DNA of 64,000 nucleotides, taken from positions 16,420 to 80,419 of the forward strand of contig CAYRDX010000011.1 in NCBI GenBank assembly GCA_964423205.1, given 5' to 3'. How positions within the stretch are numbered: the first letter of the stretch is position 1; each line of letters opens with the position of its first letter. Both the position numbers and the translations under genes were made by a program. A model generated the notes under the pieces. That model had not been told where the DNA came from. It worked only from the letters and a program-made list of their open reading frames with translations, and did not search any database. Below, piece by piece: positions 18,109 to 26,930 of this stretch. Source of the stretch: UBA6168 sp964423205. GTDB taxonomy: Bacteria > Bacteroidota > Bacteroidia > Chitinophagales > Saprospiraceae.

Positions 18109-19506
18109 ATGAAAAGAATTTTCCTGCCTGCAATTGTGGTCTTGATTCTCATTCCGCAATCATTTTCACAGAAAGCCTATAACCCCAAACAGTCAGTCAA
18201 AGAAGCCCGCCAAATAGTGCAAAAAATGATGGCAGACCAGAAAATCCCCGGTTTGTCGGTCACCATTACCCATGCTGGCAAGATAGTCTGGTCGGAAGGA
18301 TTCGGTTATGCAGACCTTGAAAACCGGGTGCCAGTAAAACCCAATCTCACCAAATTCAGAATCGGCAGCGTGTCGAAACCCATCACGGCAGCAGCCATGG
18401 CATTGTTGGTAGAGCAGGGCAAACTCGACCTCGATGCTCCGGTTCAGCAATATGTCCCTTATTTTCCACAGAAAGAATACCCCATCACTGTCCGACAAGT
18501 GGCAGGTCATATAGCTGGTATTCGCCACTACAGAGGCACGGAAATGCTGCTCGATAAACGCTTCAATTCAGTAAAAGAAAGCCTCTCCATTTTTGACAAA
18601 GACACCCTGATGTTCGAACCCGGAACCCGCTACATGTATTCCTCTTACGGCTGGAACCTGCTATCTGCTGTTGTGGAAGGTGCTTCGGGTGAAGAGTTTC
18701 TCTACTTCATGCAAAAGAATGTGTTCGATAAACTCGGCCTGACAAATACCACTCCTGACCATATTGACAGCCTCATCACCGGCAGAACCAGATATTACCA
18801 ACTGGATACCAAAGGCAGGGTGGTGAACGCCACCTATGTCGATAACAGTTACAAATGGGCAGGAGGAGGCTTTATCTCCACTTCGGAGGATGTGGCAAAA
18901 TTTGCCAACGCTTTCATGAAAGAGGGTTTTGTCAAACAATCGACCCTCGATGATTTTATCACCAGTCAAAAACTGAACAATGGAGAAGCAACAGGTTATG
19001 GAGTTGGCTGGGCAAGTGGCACCGACGTATGGAACCGCAGGTATTATGGCCATACAGGAGGCTCTGTTGGCGGAATTACCATGATGAGAATTTATCCTGC
19101 CGAACAGGTAGTCATTACCATTCTCACCAACTCTTCCAATGTCTCCAACGGGCAGCTAACCGCGCAGTTGGCCAGCCTGTTTATCGACCAACCCGCTCCT
19201 GAATTGAAACCCGCTCCGGAATTTGCTTCGGTAGTTTTGAGCCCCTGTTCTTCGGTTATCGAAAAAAGCAATATTGCCAGTAATACCCGCTATGATTTGG
19301 TCATTCGCAACCAGCGGAAGGAACGCATTCAGTTATTCGTGGTAAGTGAAGAAGGAGAGAGGGTTGAAGATTATTTTCTCAAACCCGGACAATACATCAT
19401 TAAAAGAGAAAGGACCAATATCAGCTACCTGGTTACGGATAAAAAAGGGAAATGTATCGGGCAATTCCGTACAAGCGGCAGTGATGCCAATGCCTTTATT
19501 TACTGA
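18109..19506 (+). CDS. Exported serine hydrolase, beta-lactamase/PBP-like fold
   Basis: This 465-residue protein has a signal peptide (FLPAIVVLILIPQSFSQ). The class C type motifs are visible: SVSK with the nucleophilic serine, YSSYGWN as the YxN-like motif, and HTGG in place of KTG. This set is typical of the LACTB/esterase-like S12 group rather than true beta-lactamases. A C-terminal domain of about 90 residues follows. It probably cleaves a peptide or ester in the periplasm. The substrate is not predictable. Confidence 0.85.
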   Translation: MKRIFLPAIVVLILIPQSFSQKAYNPKQSVKEARQIVQKMMADQKIPGLSVTITHAGKIVWSEGFGYADLENRVPVKPNLTKFRIGSVSKPITAAAMALLVEQGKLDLDAPVQQYVPYFPQKEYPITVRQVAGHIAGIRHYRGTEMLLDKRFNSVKESLSIFDKDTLMFEPGTRYMYSSYGWNLLSAVVEGASGEEFLYFMQKNVFDKLGLTNTTPDHIDSLITGRTRYYQLDTKGRVVNATYVDNSYKWAGGGFISTSEDVAKFANAFMKEGFVKQSTLDDFITSQKLNNGEATGYGVGWASGTDVWNRRYYGHTGGSVGGITMMRIYPAEQVVITILTNSSNVSNGQLTAQLASLFIDQPAPELKPAPEFASVVLSPCSSVIEKSNIASNTRYDLVIRNQRKERIQLFVVSEEGERVEDYFLKPGQYIIKRERTNISYLVTDKKGKCIGQFRTSGSDANAFIY

Positions 19507-19545
19507 GGCTGTGTCTTATGACAACACTTGATTATTGACATGACA

Positions 19546-19924
19546 TTTTTAGCACAAAAACACAAAAGCACAAAATTTTTAAACCGCTTCGTGCTTCAGT
19601 GTTTTAATGGCAAAATAAATCACTGGCAGGTCAAATAAATATTGACTGATGTTATGCCCTGTTTTTGGAAAGTTGGCGCCTATGGAAAATAGATTACTTT
19701 TGCCCGAAATTCTGACTAAGTAATGAGTCAAAAATAAAATAGCCAATTTGTTTTCTTAACCACTTGAAAATCAGTTGGCTGTTGGCTGTTGGCTGTTGGC
19801 ATTTGGCTCTTGGCTGTTGGCTCGGTATTTCCAATTTCCTCCCGAGTGCTCGGGACCAATTTCCTTTTGCCTTTTGCCTTTTGCCTTTTTACTTTTTACT
19901 TTTTACTTGTTACTAATAAGTTTT
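19546..19924 (+). repeat. Repeat block: family H (19546-19614) and family A copy 2 (19719-19924)
   Basis: This fills the 418-base gap between the serine hydrolase and saccharopine dehydrogenase-like genes. The first part has CACAAAAGCACAAAA words and the inverted GTGCTTCAGTGTTTTAATGG. The second begins AGTAATGAGTCAAAAATAAA, runs into tandem CTGTTGGCTGTTGGC words, a CCCGAGTGCTCGGG palindrome and TTTTGCCTTTTTAC words. Frames through it (for example 19775) give only repetitive GWLLAVGSWLLA-like peptides and are not genes. Confidence 0.85.
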
Positions 19925-21067
19925 ATGGAAAAAACTCACAAAATCATAATTGCCGGTGCCGGTGGAATTGCAGAGGCAGTTTCCATGATTATTTCCGAAT
20001 GGAGCCAGGCTCCTCAGGAGTTGTTTGTTGGAGATTGCGTTTTAGAAAAAGCAGAAAAAGTTGCCCAATTGGTGCGTATCAACAGCTCCAAACAGGTGTC
20101 CGTTACTACCTATTATTTGCCGGGTTCTGGCTCAGACTCTGAGTTGGAGGAAATATTGAAGGCTGGAGATATTCTACTCGATTGCCTGCCAGGAAGTCAG
20201 GCTCCCCGTATTGCCAAATTTGCCCGTGATTTCAAACTGCACTACATCAACCTCACGGAATACGTCAATGAGACCAACGAAATCATGAAGATTGCCGAAG
20301 GCGCTGAAACCAGTTTCATCCTGCAAACTGGCTTAGCTCCCGGATTTATTAATCTGCTGGCTCATGGACTTTTCAAGGCTTTTACCCGCGATTACGGGGT
20401 GAGCAAAGTGGAAAGCGTGACCATGAAAGTGGGTGCACTACCCATCAATGCCTTGCCTCCCCATTACTATGGCTTTACCTGGAGTCCGGCTGGCGTGGCT
20501 ACCGAATACCTGAAGGATACCGTTTGCATCAGGGATTATAAAAAAACCATACTTCCTGCATTATCAAACTTTGGCAAACTCTATATCCGTGGTGTGCCTT
20601 ATGAGGAAAACCTGACCTCCGGTGGTGCGGCCGACTTGCCTGATGCTTTGGAGGGTAGGGTGGAGAGACTGGATTATAAAACCATTCGCCATCAGGGGCA
20701 CTACAAGTGGGTGAATAAACAGATAAAAAAACTGAAGGAGGGTGACGATCGTCCTGCTGTTCTGCAGGAAATGATGGAAAAAAACATACCTCATCTGGAA
20801 GACGATCAGGTTATTGTTTTTGCTTCCGTAAAAGGCAAAGACAGCGGTGGAGTTCTGCGCCGCCTGGAAAAGACCTATCTCATCAGGCCACAGAAAGTAG
20901 GGAAAAGGCTGTTCCGTGCCATTCAGATCAGTACAGCTGCACCCATGGTTCAAGCTGCCAAGTTGTTGTTAGAGGGGAATATGAAAAAAGGGGTAATCCT
21001 GCAAAGCCAGATTGACCCGGAAAGTTTCCTGAACGGTCATTTCATAACCTCTGTCTACCAGGATTGA
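19925..21067 (+). CDS. Saccharopine dehydrogenase-family protein
   Basis: The start is set at ATG 19925 (MEKTHKIIIAGAGG), because everything upstream in frame is repeat. The 380-residue protein has an N-terminal GAGGIAEAV dinucleotide-binding motif and the Sacchrp_dh C-terminal type domain (LQTGLAPGFINLLAHGL, then AGVATEYLKD). Family members act in lysine metabolism or as carboxynorspermidine dehydrogenases, so the exact reaction is open. It converges on kamE, with the two coding ends overlapping by 13 bases. That suggests, but does not prove, a role linked to lysine. Confidence 0.8.
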   Translation: MEKTHKIIIAGAGGIAEAVSMIISEWSQAPQELFVGDCVLEKAEKVAQLVRINSSKQVSVTTYYLPGSGSDSELEEILKAGDILLDCLPGSQAPRIAKFARDFKLHYINLTEYVNETNEIMKIAEGAETSFILQTGLAPGFINLLAHGLFKAFTRDYGVSKVESVTMKVGALPINALPPHYYGFTWSPAGVATEYLKDTVCIRDYKKTILPALSNFGKLYIRGVPYEENLTSGGAADLPDALEGRVERLDYKTIRHQGHYKWVNKQIKKLKEGDDRPAVLQEMMEKNIPHLEDDQVIVFASVKGKDSGGVLRRLEKTYLIRPQKVGKRLFRAIQISTAAPMVQAAKLLLEGNMKKGVILQSQIDPESFLNGHFITSVYQD

Positions 21068-21837
21068 GTACGGCGGTTTTCCATTTCAAAAGCGAGATAA
21101 GAGGCTACATCGTCGGCAAAAGTGTTCATGCCAAAGCCGGCATCGTAGCCTGATTCTTTGGCCAACTCGTGCGTGATGCGCGGCCCGCCGCAGACCAGTA
21201 TGACTTTGTGGCGGAGGTTTTCTGCTTCGAGCAGTTCCACCAATTCCACCATGTTTTTGATGTGCACGTCCTTTTGGGTTACAGTTTGCGAAACCAGCAG
21301 TGCGTCGGCATTCAGGTCTATGGCTTTTGCAATGAAATCCTCATTGCTCACCTGACTGCCGAGGTTGTACGCTTCGAACATCTCATAGCGCTCCAGTCCA
21401 TAGTGCCCGGCAAAACCTTTCATGTTCATAATGGCATCGATGCCCACGGTATGGGCATCCGTACCGGTGCTTGCGCCGATGACAACGATAGGCCGGCCGA
21501 TGTTTTCACGGATAAAGGCATCGGTTTCCTCCAGACTCATCGTGGTGGAATTCACTTTCGGCACCACGATGGAGGTCATATCCACCGAATGAACGCAGTC
21601 ACCGTAACAGTTGAAAAATGTGAAGCCCTCCGATAATTCGTGATAATAGACGACCTGCGGATTTTCCAAACCCATTTTGCGGAGCAGTTGTTTGGCGGCT
21701 TCCACTGCTTCGTCACTGCAGGGCACAGGCAGGCTGAAACTCAGTTGCACCTTGCCGTCGTTCATAGTGTCGCCGTATGGCCTTAACTTTTTACGGTCTG
21801 ATTTCAGAATCGCAATGTTGTTTGAACCGCTGCTCAT
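21055..21837 (-). CDS. kamE: Lysine 5,6-aminomutase, beta subunit
   Basis: This 260-residue protein is a full KamE. After the N-terminal dimerisation domain comes the base-off cobalamin signature DAHTVG at residues 127-132. NMKGFAGHYGLERYEM follows, where K140 is the expected PLP Schiff-base lysine. With KamD it migrates the terminal amino group of beta-lysine (or D-lysine) to C5 using adenosylcobalamin and PLP. It is the last gene of the minus-strand benzoyl-CoA operon, 131 bases after dch, whereas its partner kamD lies at 46485-48035 on the other strand. The two genes are normally adjacent. Confidence 0.95.
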   Translation of the reverse strand: MSSGSNNIAILKSDRKKLRPYGDTMNDGKVQLSFSLPVPCSDEAVEAAKQLLRKMGLENPQVVYYHELSEGFTFFNCYGDCVHSVDMTSIVVPKVNSTTMSLEETDAFIRENIGRPIVVIGASTGTDAHTVGIDAIMNMKGFAGHYGLERYEMFEAYNLGSQVSNEDFIAKAIDLNADALLVSQTVTQKDVHIKNMVELVELLEAENLRHKVILVCGGPRITHELAKESGYDAGFGMNTFADDVASYLAFEMENRRTQSW

Positions 21838-21859
21838 TACATTGATTTATTTGCCTTTT

Positions 21860-21972
21860 CTTTTGATTTAAGATTTACGATTACCCCGAAACGGGACAGG
21901 CAATGATTTAAGATTTTTGATTGGGTGGCAATAATCTTCCTTTTTCTCTGCGAACCTCTGTGTAACTCTTAA
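21860..21972. repeat. Family C and family G words between dch and kamE
   Basis: GATTTAAGATTTACGATTA, a CCCCGAAACGGG core and GATTTAAGATTTTTGATTG lie at about 21863-21920 (family C; also at 29968, 37970 and 48034). CTCTGCGAACCTCTGTGTAA follows at about 21945-21970 (family G). Confidence 0.75.
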
Positions 21973-22736
21973 TCCCATTTCGCCGCCCGCTTCTCCAAAA
22001 AGGCAGCAATCCCCTCATTCGCATCGCGGGTATTCATCAATTTGTTCATATAAAGCTGTTCCAGCATTGGCAGGAATTTACCTACGATGTGATTGAATTT
22101 CATCCGTGAGGCAGATACCGCGTACCTGAGTGAAGAAGCGCTCTTTGGTAAAATGTGTTTTTCAATCCACTCCAAAGTGCCTTTGTCCAACTCCTCCCTG
22201 TTTTCAAAAATCTGACTGACCAAACCCAACGACTGTGCTGCTTCTGCGCTGATAGTCCTGCCGCTGATGAGTAATTCTGCCGCCCTGGCTTCGCCGATTT
22301 TTTCCTGTAAAATAATAGAAGCTGGTGGTGGAAATACTCCGAGTTGTATTTCGGGCTGTCCCATTTTGGCGGTTTTATCGGCAAACATCAGATTGCACAC
22401 CATAGCCAGTTCAAAACCTCCGCCCAGGCATTGGCCAGATATCTTGGCGATTGCAGGAATGGATAAATCAAGGACACTGTAAAATAGCTGGTGGAAATTG
22501 CGCAGCATTTCGGCTGCAAATTCCTTTTGGTGCTCTTCAACGCTTGCTCCAAAGGAGAAGTGTTTACCGGCACCTTCGAGGGTGAAAACCTTTAATGATG
22601 GTTTGTTTCTGAATTCGTTGAAGACCTGTTGCAACTCAGCCATCATAATACTGTCGAGCACATTGCCTTTGCCATCATCGAGCATGATTCCGGCGGCGGC
22701 ACCATCGTACAGGTATTCCAGTTTTATTTTTTGCAT
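21969..22736 (-). CDS. dch: Cyclohexa-1,5-diene-1-carbonyl-CoA hydratase (Dch)
   Basis: This 255-residue crotonase-fold enzyme has the Dch-type segments HFSFGASVEEH at about 58-68, SGQCLGGGFELA in the oxyanion-hole region, and MGQPEIQLGVFPPPAS. These resemble Thauera-type Dch more than general enoyl-CoA hydratases. It hydrates the dienoyl-CoA produced by benzoyl-CoA reductase to 6-hydroxycyclohex-1-ene-1-carbonyl-CoA. Its neighbours oah and had supply the next two steps, which strongly supports the assignment. Confidence 0.9.
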   Translation of the reverse strand: MQKIKLEYLYDGAAAGIMLDDGKGNVLDSIMMAELQQVFNEFRNKPSLKVFTLEGAGKHFSFGASVEEHQKEFAAEMLRNFHQLFYSVLDLSIPAIAKISGQCLGGGFELAMVCNLMFADKTAKMGQPEIQLGVFPPPASIILQEKIGEARAAELLISGRTISAEAAQSLGLVSQIFENREELDKGTLEWIEKHILPKSASSLRYAVSASRMKFNHIVGKFLPMLEQLYMNKLMNTRDANEGIAAFLEKRAAKWD

Positions 22737-22755
22737 AGCTATTAAAGCTTTTTTT

Positions 22756-23042
22756 TTGCCACTAAAGCACTAAAACACGAATGGTTTAGTGATGAGTCAA
22801 AAATAAAGTAGCCAAATTATTTTCTTAACCACTTGAAAATCAGCTGGCTGTTGGCTGTTGGCATTTGGCTCTTGGCTGTTGGCATTTGGCTCTTGGCTGT
22901 TGGCTCGGTATTTCCAATTTCCCCCGAGTACTCGGGGTCCAATTTCCTTTTGCCTTTTGCCTTTTGCCTTTTTACTTTTACCTTTTTACTTTTGCCTTTT
23001 TACTTAGTCATTTGGTGCTTTTGTGTTTTCGTGGCAAACAAT
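22756..23042 (+). repeat. Repeat block between oah and dch: family H and family A copy 3
   Basis: The gap of 311 bases holds CACTAAAGCACTAAAACACGA (family H). Next is family A, starting near 22788 (GATGAGTCAAAAATAAAGTAG), with expanded CTGTTGGCATTTGGCTCTTGG words, a CCCCGAGTACTCGGGG palindrome and TTTTGCCTTTTTAC words. An inverted family H piece, GTGCTTTTGTGTTTTCGTGG, ends it at about 23010-23036. No gene is seen. Confidence 0.85.
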
Positions 23043-23047
23043 CTGAA

Positions 23048-24157
23048 TCAACTCTTAAACTGTGGCGAAATAGCCTGATGCACTTCCTCATTCCACTCAT
23101 GCCCATCTGCCAGCATTTGGCGGAGTTTGATGAAATCCACTTCACGGTTGTCTTTTGGGCCGTCATTAAAAGCGCGGAATCCGGCTTTTGCTTCAGTCAT
23201 CATATTCAGAGCCAGCCATTCGCGGCTACTTTCTTTGTTTTTGTCCCAGTGTTCCAGTTTTTTCTTGCGCACCTCGGAAATGGTCTTGTTGCTACAATTC
23301 GGAAAGGTATAGATCAGTTTTCCAATCACCTCATCCACCTTGGCATCGAGCAGGCTTAGGTCCATTTCACCTTTTTCCATCATAGCTTTTCCAGCGGCTA
23401 ATGCTTCTCCTTTCTTCATAGTTCCGTAAATGATTTTACCGTATTCATCTAACCAACGGTCAGTAACGACCAACGGATTGGCCACAAATTTTCCGTCAAC
23501 CTTCAATGCAGGCACGATGTCCGTAATCAAGCCATACATGTAGGCCTGATGGGCCGTCCACGGTTCACAAAGAGTGAGCGAATTCATTGCCCTTTCGATA
23601 CCCACGAATAAATGCAGGAAATCGGTTGCACCACCAATTGGAGCGCTGCCGTGTTTTGGACCGGCCTGACCAAAACGTGCGAGGTCGGTGGCTACTGTAA
23701 AATCGCAGGCCATTCCAATTTCCTGTCCACCTGCGATGCGCATGCCGTTTACCCGGCAAATCACCGGTTTTTCACAAAGCAGCAGTGCAGTGACCATGTC
23801 GTTGAACAGGCGCATGTACTGGCTGTATTCCTGTGGATTGCCGGAGTAGTATTCTGCGTATTCCTTTGTGTTTCCTCCGGTACAGAAGGCCTTATCACCC
23901 ACGGCCGTAAACACAACGGCCACGACACTGCGGTCGTTTGAGGCTTCTCTCAAAGCAAGAATGACATCCTTCACGGCCTGAGTGGTATAGGAATTATATT
24001 GCTTTGGATTATTCAGCCAAATCCAGGCGTTGAACAGACCTGAAATGGGTTGGCCTGCTTTGTCAAGGCAGGGCTTTTTCTCAAAAATGATTTGAGTAAA
24101 TTCGTGTTTGACGAGATTGTGATTCTTCAGTTCTTTCATAGAATTTTTATTTAGCAA
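23048..24157 (-). CDS. oah: 6-oxocyclohex-1-ene-1-carbonyl-CoA hydrolase (ring-opening, Oah/BamA)
   Basis: This protein of 369 residues (363 if ATG 24139 is used) belongs to the crotonase superfamily. It carries the distinctive Oah signatures WLNNPKQYNSYTTQAV, VVFTAVGDKAFCTGGNTKEY, PVICRVNGMRIAGGQEIGMA and GQAGPKHGSAPIGGATDFL. The enzyme adds two waters and opens the ring, giving 3-hydroxypimelyl-CoA, and is a marker for anaerobic aromatic degradation. It sits between had and dch in the operon. Confidence 0.95.
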   Translation of the reverse strand: MLNKNSMKELKNHNLVKHEFTQIIFEKKPCLDKAGQPISGLFNAWIWLNNPKQYNSYTTQAVKDVILALREASNDRSVVAVVFTAVGDKAFCTGGNTKEYAEYYSGNPQEYSQYMRLFNDMVTALLLCEKPVICRVNGMRIAGGQEIGMACDFTVATDLARFGQAGPKHGSAPIGGATDFLHLFVGIERAMNSLTLCEPWTAHQAYMYGLITDIVPALKVDGKFVANPLVVTDRWLDEYGKIIYGTMKKGEALAAGKAMMEKGEMDLSLLDAKVDEVIGKLIYTFPNCSNKTISEVRKKKLEHWDKNKESSREWLALNMMTEAKAGFRAFNDGPKDNREVDFIKLRQMLADGHEWNEEVHQAISPQFKS

Positions 24158-24183
24158 TCAGAACATTTTACAACCTATAAACT

Positions 24184-24224
24184 TCTCAGTTCTTCAAATC
24201 CTCAATTCCTCAGTTCTTCATCCC
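24184..24224. repeat. Family D words between had and oah
   Basis: Words of the type CTCAGTTCTTCAAATCCTC and CTCAGTTCTTCATCCC occupy the gap of 60 bases. They match 25276-25361, 37062-37108 and 39698-39742. Confidence 0.6.
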
Positions 24225-25264
24225 TCCGGCACCAACACCACCCTTTTTACATATTTGTGCTTCAGGGAATTCCTGAAAACTTCATTGATATTGGATAAAG
24301 GGTGTGTTTCTACGAACTGGTCAATTTTTAATCTGCCTTCGGCAATGAGGGCAACTACATCAGGATAAAGTTCCGGTTTACAACCCCATGTTCCGATGAG
24401 TTTCGCATCGAAAGCCATCAGGTTGCTCAGTCGTACATCTACTTTGTCCATTGTAAAACCAACTATCGACAGTGTGGAGGCAAAAGTAATCAGGTTGAAT
24501 GCGAGTTCCTGACCAGTTTTGGTGCCCGACATCTCAAATATTTTCCATGAGTTTTTGGGTACATCCAGTTGCTTTGCAAGCGTTTTGACTTGTTCTTTCA
24601 CCGCTTTGATGTCCAGGTCTTTGACATTTATCACAGCATCAGCTCCATTCTTTGAGGCTATTTCCAGTTTTTCATCGTTGATATCCAACGCTATGACCTT
24701 AGCACCAAATATCCTGGCAATCTGTGCCCCATAAATTCCCACTCCGCCTACGCCGATGACAATGGCGAGGTCGCCTGCTTCCAGTTCCGATTTTACAATA
24801 ACCTGATAGGGAGTGGAAATGGCGTCTGCAATGACGGAAAGTTGAGCCAGTGAATAATTCTCCAGTACTTTTTCCGGCACGGGACATAGGTATCTTGAAG
24901 GTACAAGGATATGTGAGGCAAATCCACCGTGGAAGTCATTACCGGGCATGAGTTGATTACGACAAATGTTGCTGCGACCCTTTTTGCATAAATCGCATTC
25001 ACCACAAGGTAGCACAGCAGGGATAATCACCTTTTTTTCCAACCATTGTTCCGGACCGGCTTCAACAGTTCCACTGATTTCGTGGCCAAGCGTAAGAGGC
25101 AGTGGGTGTTTGGTCTGAACACCGTAGTGCCAGAAGCTCAGGTCGGTGTGGCAAACCCCGCAACCGGCAATTTTAATCAAAGCCTCCCCAGGCTTCAAAT
25201 CCGGAGTTGATATGTCGACACGGATAAAATCCGCATCAGGTTCCGTCATATGGTATTGGTACAT
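24218..25264 (-). CDS. had: 6-hydroxycyclohex-1-ene-1-carbonyl-CoA dehydrogenase (Had)
   Basis: This 348-residue zinc alcohol dehydrogenase has GCGVCHTD and GHEISG for the catalytic zinc. A four-cysteine structural zinc loop (PCGECDLCKKGRSNIC) and the NAD-binding IGVGGVGIYGAQIA follow. It oxidises the alcohol made by Dch to 6-oxocyclohex-1-ene-1-carbonyl-CoA with NAD. The call rests on similarity to Thauera-type Had and on its place between the thiolase and oah genes. By sequence alone it could be another medium-chain dehydrogenase. Confidence 0.9.
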   Translation of the reverse strand: MYQYHMTEPDADFIRVDISTPDLKPGEALIKIAGCGVCHTDLSFWHYGVQTKHPLPLTLGHEISGTVEAGPEQWLEKKVIIPAVLPCGECDLCKKGRSNICRNQLMPGNDFHGGFASHILVPSRYLCPVPEKVLENYSLAQLSVIADAISTPYQVIVKSELEAGDLAIVIGVGGVGIYGAQIARIFGAKVIALDINDEKLEIASKNGADAVINVKDLDIKAVKEQVKTLAKQLDVPKNSWKIFEMSGTKTGQELAFNLITFASTLSIVGFTMDKVDVRLSNLMAFDAKLIGTWGCKPELYPDVVALIAEGRLKIDQFVETHPLSNINEVFRNSLKHKYVKRVVLVPEG

Positions 25265-25275
25265 AATTATTGATT

Positions 25276-25361
25276 ATTTGAGGAAATGAGGATGTGAAGA
25301 ATTGAGAATTAGAGGGTAAGCGTCCTCAGTTCCTCACATCCTCATTACGTCATTTCCTCAG
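25276..25361. repeat. Family D inverted repeat between the thiolase gene and had
   Basis: AATGAGGATGTGA (about 25284-25297) pairs with TCACATCCTCATT (about 25333-25345), and outer TGAGGAAATG pairs with CATTTCCTCA. The whole gap between the two genes is this stem-loop. Confidence 0.75.
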
Positions 25362-25365
25362 CACT

Positions 25366-26625
25366 TTAGACTTCTGTATTTTCAATCAGCACCGCTGTGC
25401 CCTGACCACCGCCAATACAAGCCGATGCGATGCCGTATTTCGCTTTCTTAGCATTCAAGGCTCGGGCAAGTGTTAATGTAATCCGGGTACCGGTCGCTGC
25501 GAGTGGGTGGCCAATTGCGATAGCACCACCATTCACGTTCAGCCGGCCCCTATCGAGGTTAAGTGCCTTTTCACAAGCTATCAATTGCGCGCCAAAAGCT
25601 TCATTAATTTCAATCAGACCAATATCATCAAGGGTAAGTCCGGTATGTTCCAGTAGAAGCCTGATGGCTGGCACTGGTCCGATTCCCATTATTTTCGGAT
25701 CCACACCACAGGTTGCGGCGGCCACAAATTTGGCCAGTGGTTTATGGTCTTTGTTCAATTTACCGGCAGATGCCACTACAAGCGCCGCCGCTCCGTCCAC
25801 AATTCCTGAGCAGTTGGCTGCAGTCAAAACGCCGGTTTTCTTAAATACAGGAGGTAGTTTAGCCATTGCTTCCAGGGTAGTGGCCCGCGGATGTTCGTCT
25901 CTGACAATGGATTCTACACCTCTGGGTAATCTGATTTTGCGTGGCTGTAGTCCCTCCGCTTCAAAAACGGAAGACTGCAGCGGAGTAACTTCACCCTCAA
26001 AAAATCCCCTGGCTTGGGCGTCGATTGCTCTGTCCTGAGAAAGTTTTGCGAAAGCATCTACTTCTTCACGTGTGATGTTGTACTCCTCCGCCAAATTTTC
26101 TGCGGTGAGACCCATCATACACCCAGCGGCAGTATCGTCCAGCGATTCCCATAACATATCTTTGAAAACGGGTTGGCCGAGGTTATATCCCATCCTGTTG
26201 CCAAAACTCACCGTTGGCGATAGGGACATGTTTTCAGTGCCACAACAAAGCACACCGTCAGCTTTGTCCAGGGTGATTTGTTCTGCGGCAGTAACGAGAG
26301 TTTCCAATCCTGAGGCACAAATGCGCTGCACCATGAGCGCCGGTACGCTCTGTGGCAAGCCCGTAAAAAGAGCGATATGGCGGGGCAAAAAGAAGGCATC
26401 AGTGCTGCTTTGTCCAATGTTGGCAATAACTGCCTGGTCGAGTTCTTCAGCTTTCAGGCCGCTATTTTCTATGGCTGCTTTGCTGGCAACAATACCGAGG
26501 TCGGTAGGCGAAATGTTGGCCAGGGAACCGCAGTATTTACCAAAAGGTGTGCGTGCGCCACCCGTCAGGTAAATGTCATCGAACTGGATGGCAATGCCTT
26601 TCCTGGAGTCGTGATATCCTTTCAT
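25366..26625 (-). CDS. Thiolase (acetyl-CoA C-acyltransferase)
   Basis: This 419-residue thiolase has the nucleophilic cysteine in QRICASGLETL, NEAFGAQ, GGAIAIGHPLAATG with the catalytic histidine, and the second cysteine in ASACIGGGQG. ATG 26625 gives an N-terminal extension of about 15 residues before the first strand (IYLTGGARTPFG). In this operon it most plausibly cleaves 3-oxopimelyl-CoA to glutaryl-CoA and acetyl-CoA, after oxidation by a dehydrogenase such as the SDR at 37181. An acetoacetyl-CoA thiolase role in the lysine pathway is also possible. Confidence 0.9.
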   Translation of the reverse strand: MKGYHDSRKGIAIQFDDIYLTGGARTPFGKYCGSLANISPTDLGIVASKAAIENSGLKAEELDQAVIANIGQSSTDAFFLPRHIALFTGLPQSVPALMVQRICASGLETLVTAAEQITLDKADGVLCCGTENMSLSPTVSFGNRMGYNLGQPVFKDMLWESLDDTAAGCMMGLTAENLAEEYNITREEVDAFAKLSQDRAIDAQARGFFEGEVTPLQSSVFEAEGLQPRKIRLPRGVESIVRDEHPRATTLEAMAKLPPVFKKTGVLTAANCSGIVDGAAALVVASAGKLNKDHKPLAKFVAAATCGVDPKIMGIGPVPAIRLLLEHTGLTLDDIGLIEINEAFGAQLIACEKALNLDRGRLNVNGGAIAIGHPLAATGTRITLTLARALNAKKAKYGIASACIGGGQGTAVLIENTEV

Positions 26626-26711
26626 CGTTCTTAAGTATTTGGTTGGGCTTGGCAGGAAACTGATTTGGTGGCAGCTACCTGCTTCGGCTTTAAGTTGGTT
26701 TCAATATAAGG

Positions 26712-26930
26712 TTTTTTACCACGGAGACACGGAGGCACGGAGGTTCACGGAGTTATCTCTTTTTTAACCACGGAGATTAGTTAGGAGTTTTTCTTACCAC
26801 GGAGACACTGAGACACGGAGGTTCACGGAGTTATCTCTGTGTATCTTAGTGCTCTCCGTGTCTCCGTGGTAAACAAGTACTCATGGTTCTCTGTGGTTCT
26901 TAGTGCTCTCCGTGTCTCCGTGGTAAAAAA
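26712..26930. repeat. Family B cluster between the thiolase and fusion genes
   Basis: Two forward units (ACCACGGAGACACGGAGGCA and a variant) and two reverse units (CTCCGTGTCTCCGTGGTAAA) are arranged as a large imperfect palindrome. It extends into the coding end of the fusion gene at 26881-26930, supplying its stop codon. Related clusters are at 42549, 43914 and 48178. Confidence 0.85.

Noticed and set aside
19775..20142. Frames coding GWLLAVGSWLLA-like peptides, also at 22833-23359
   Set aside because: They are translations of the CTGTTGGC word repeats of family A in several frames, with no ribosome site or domain.
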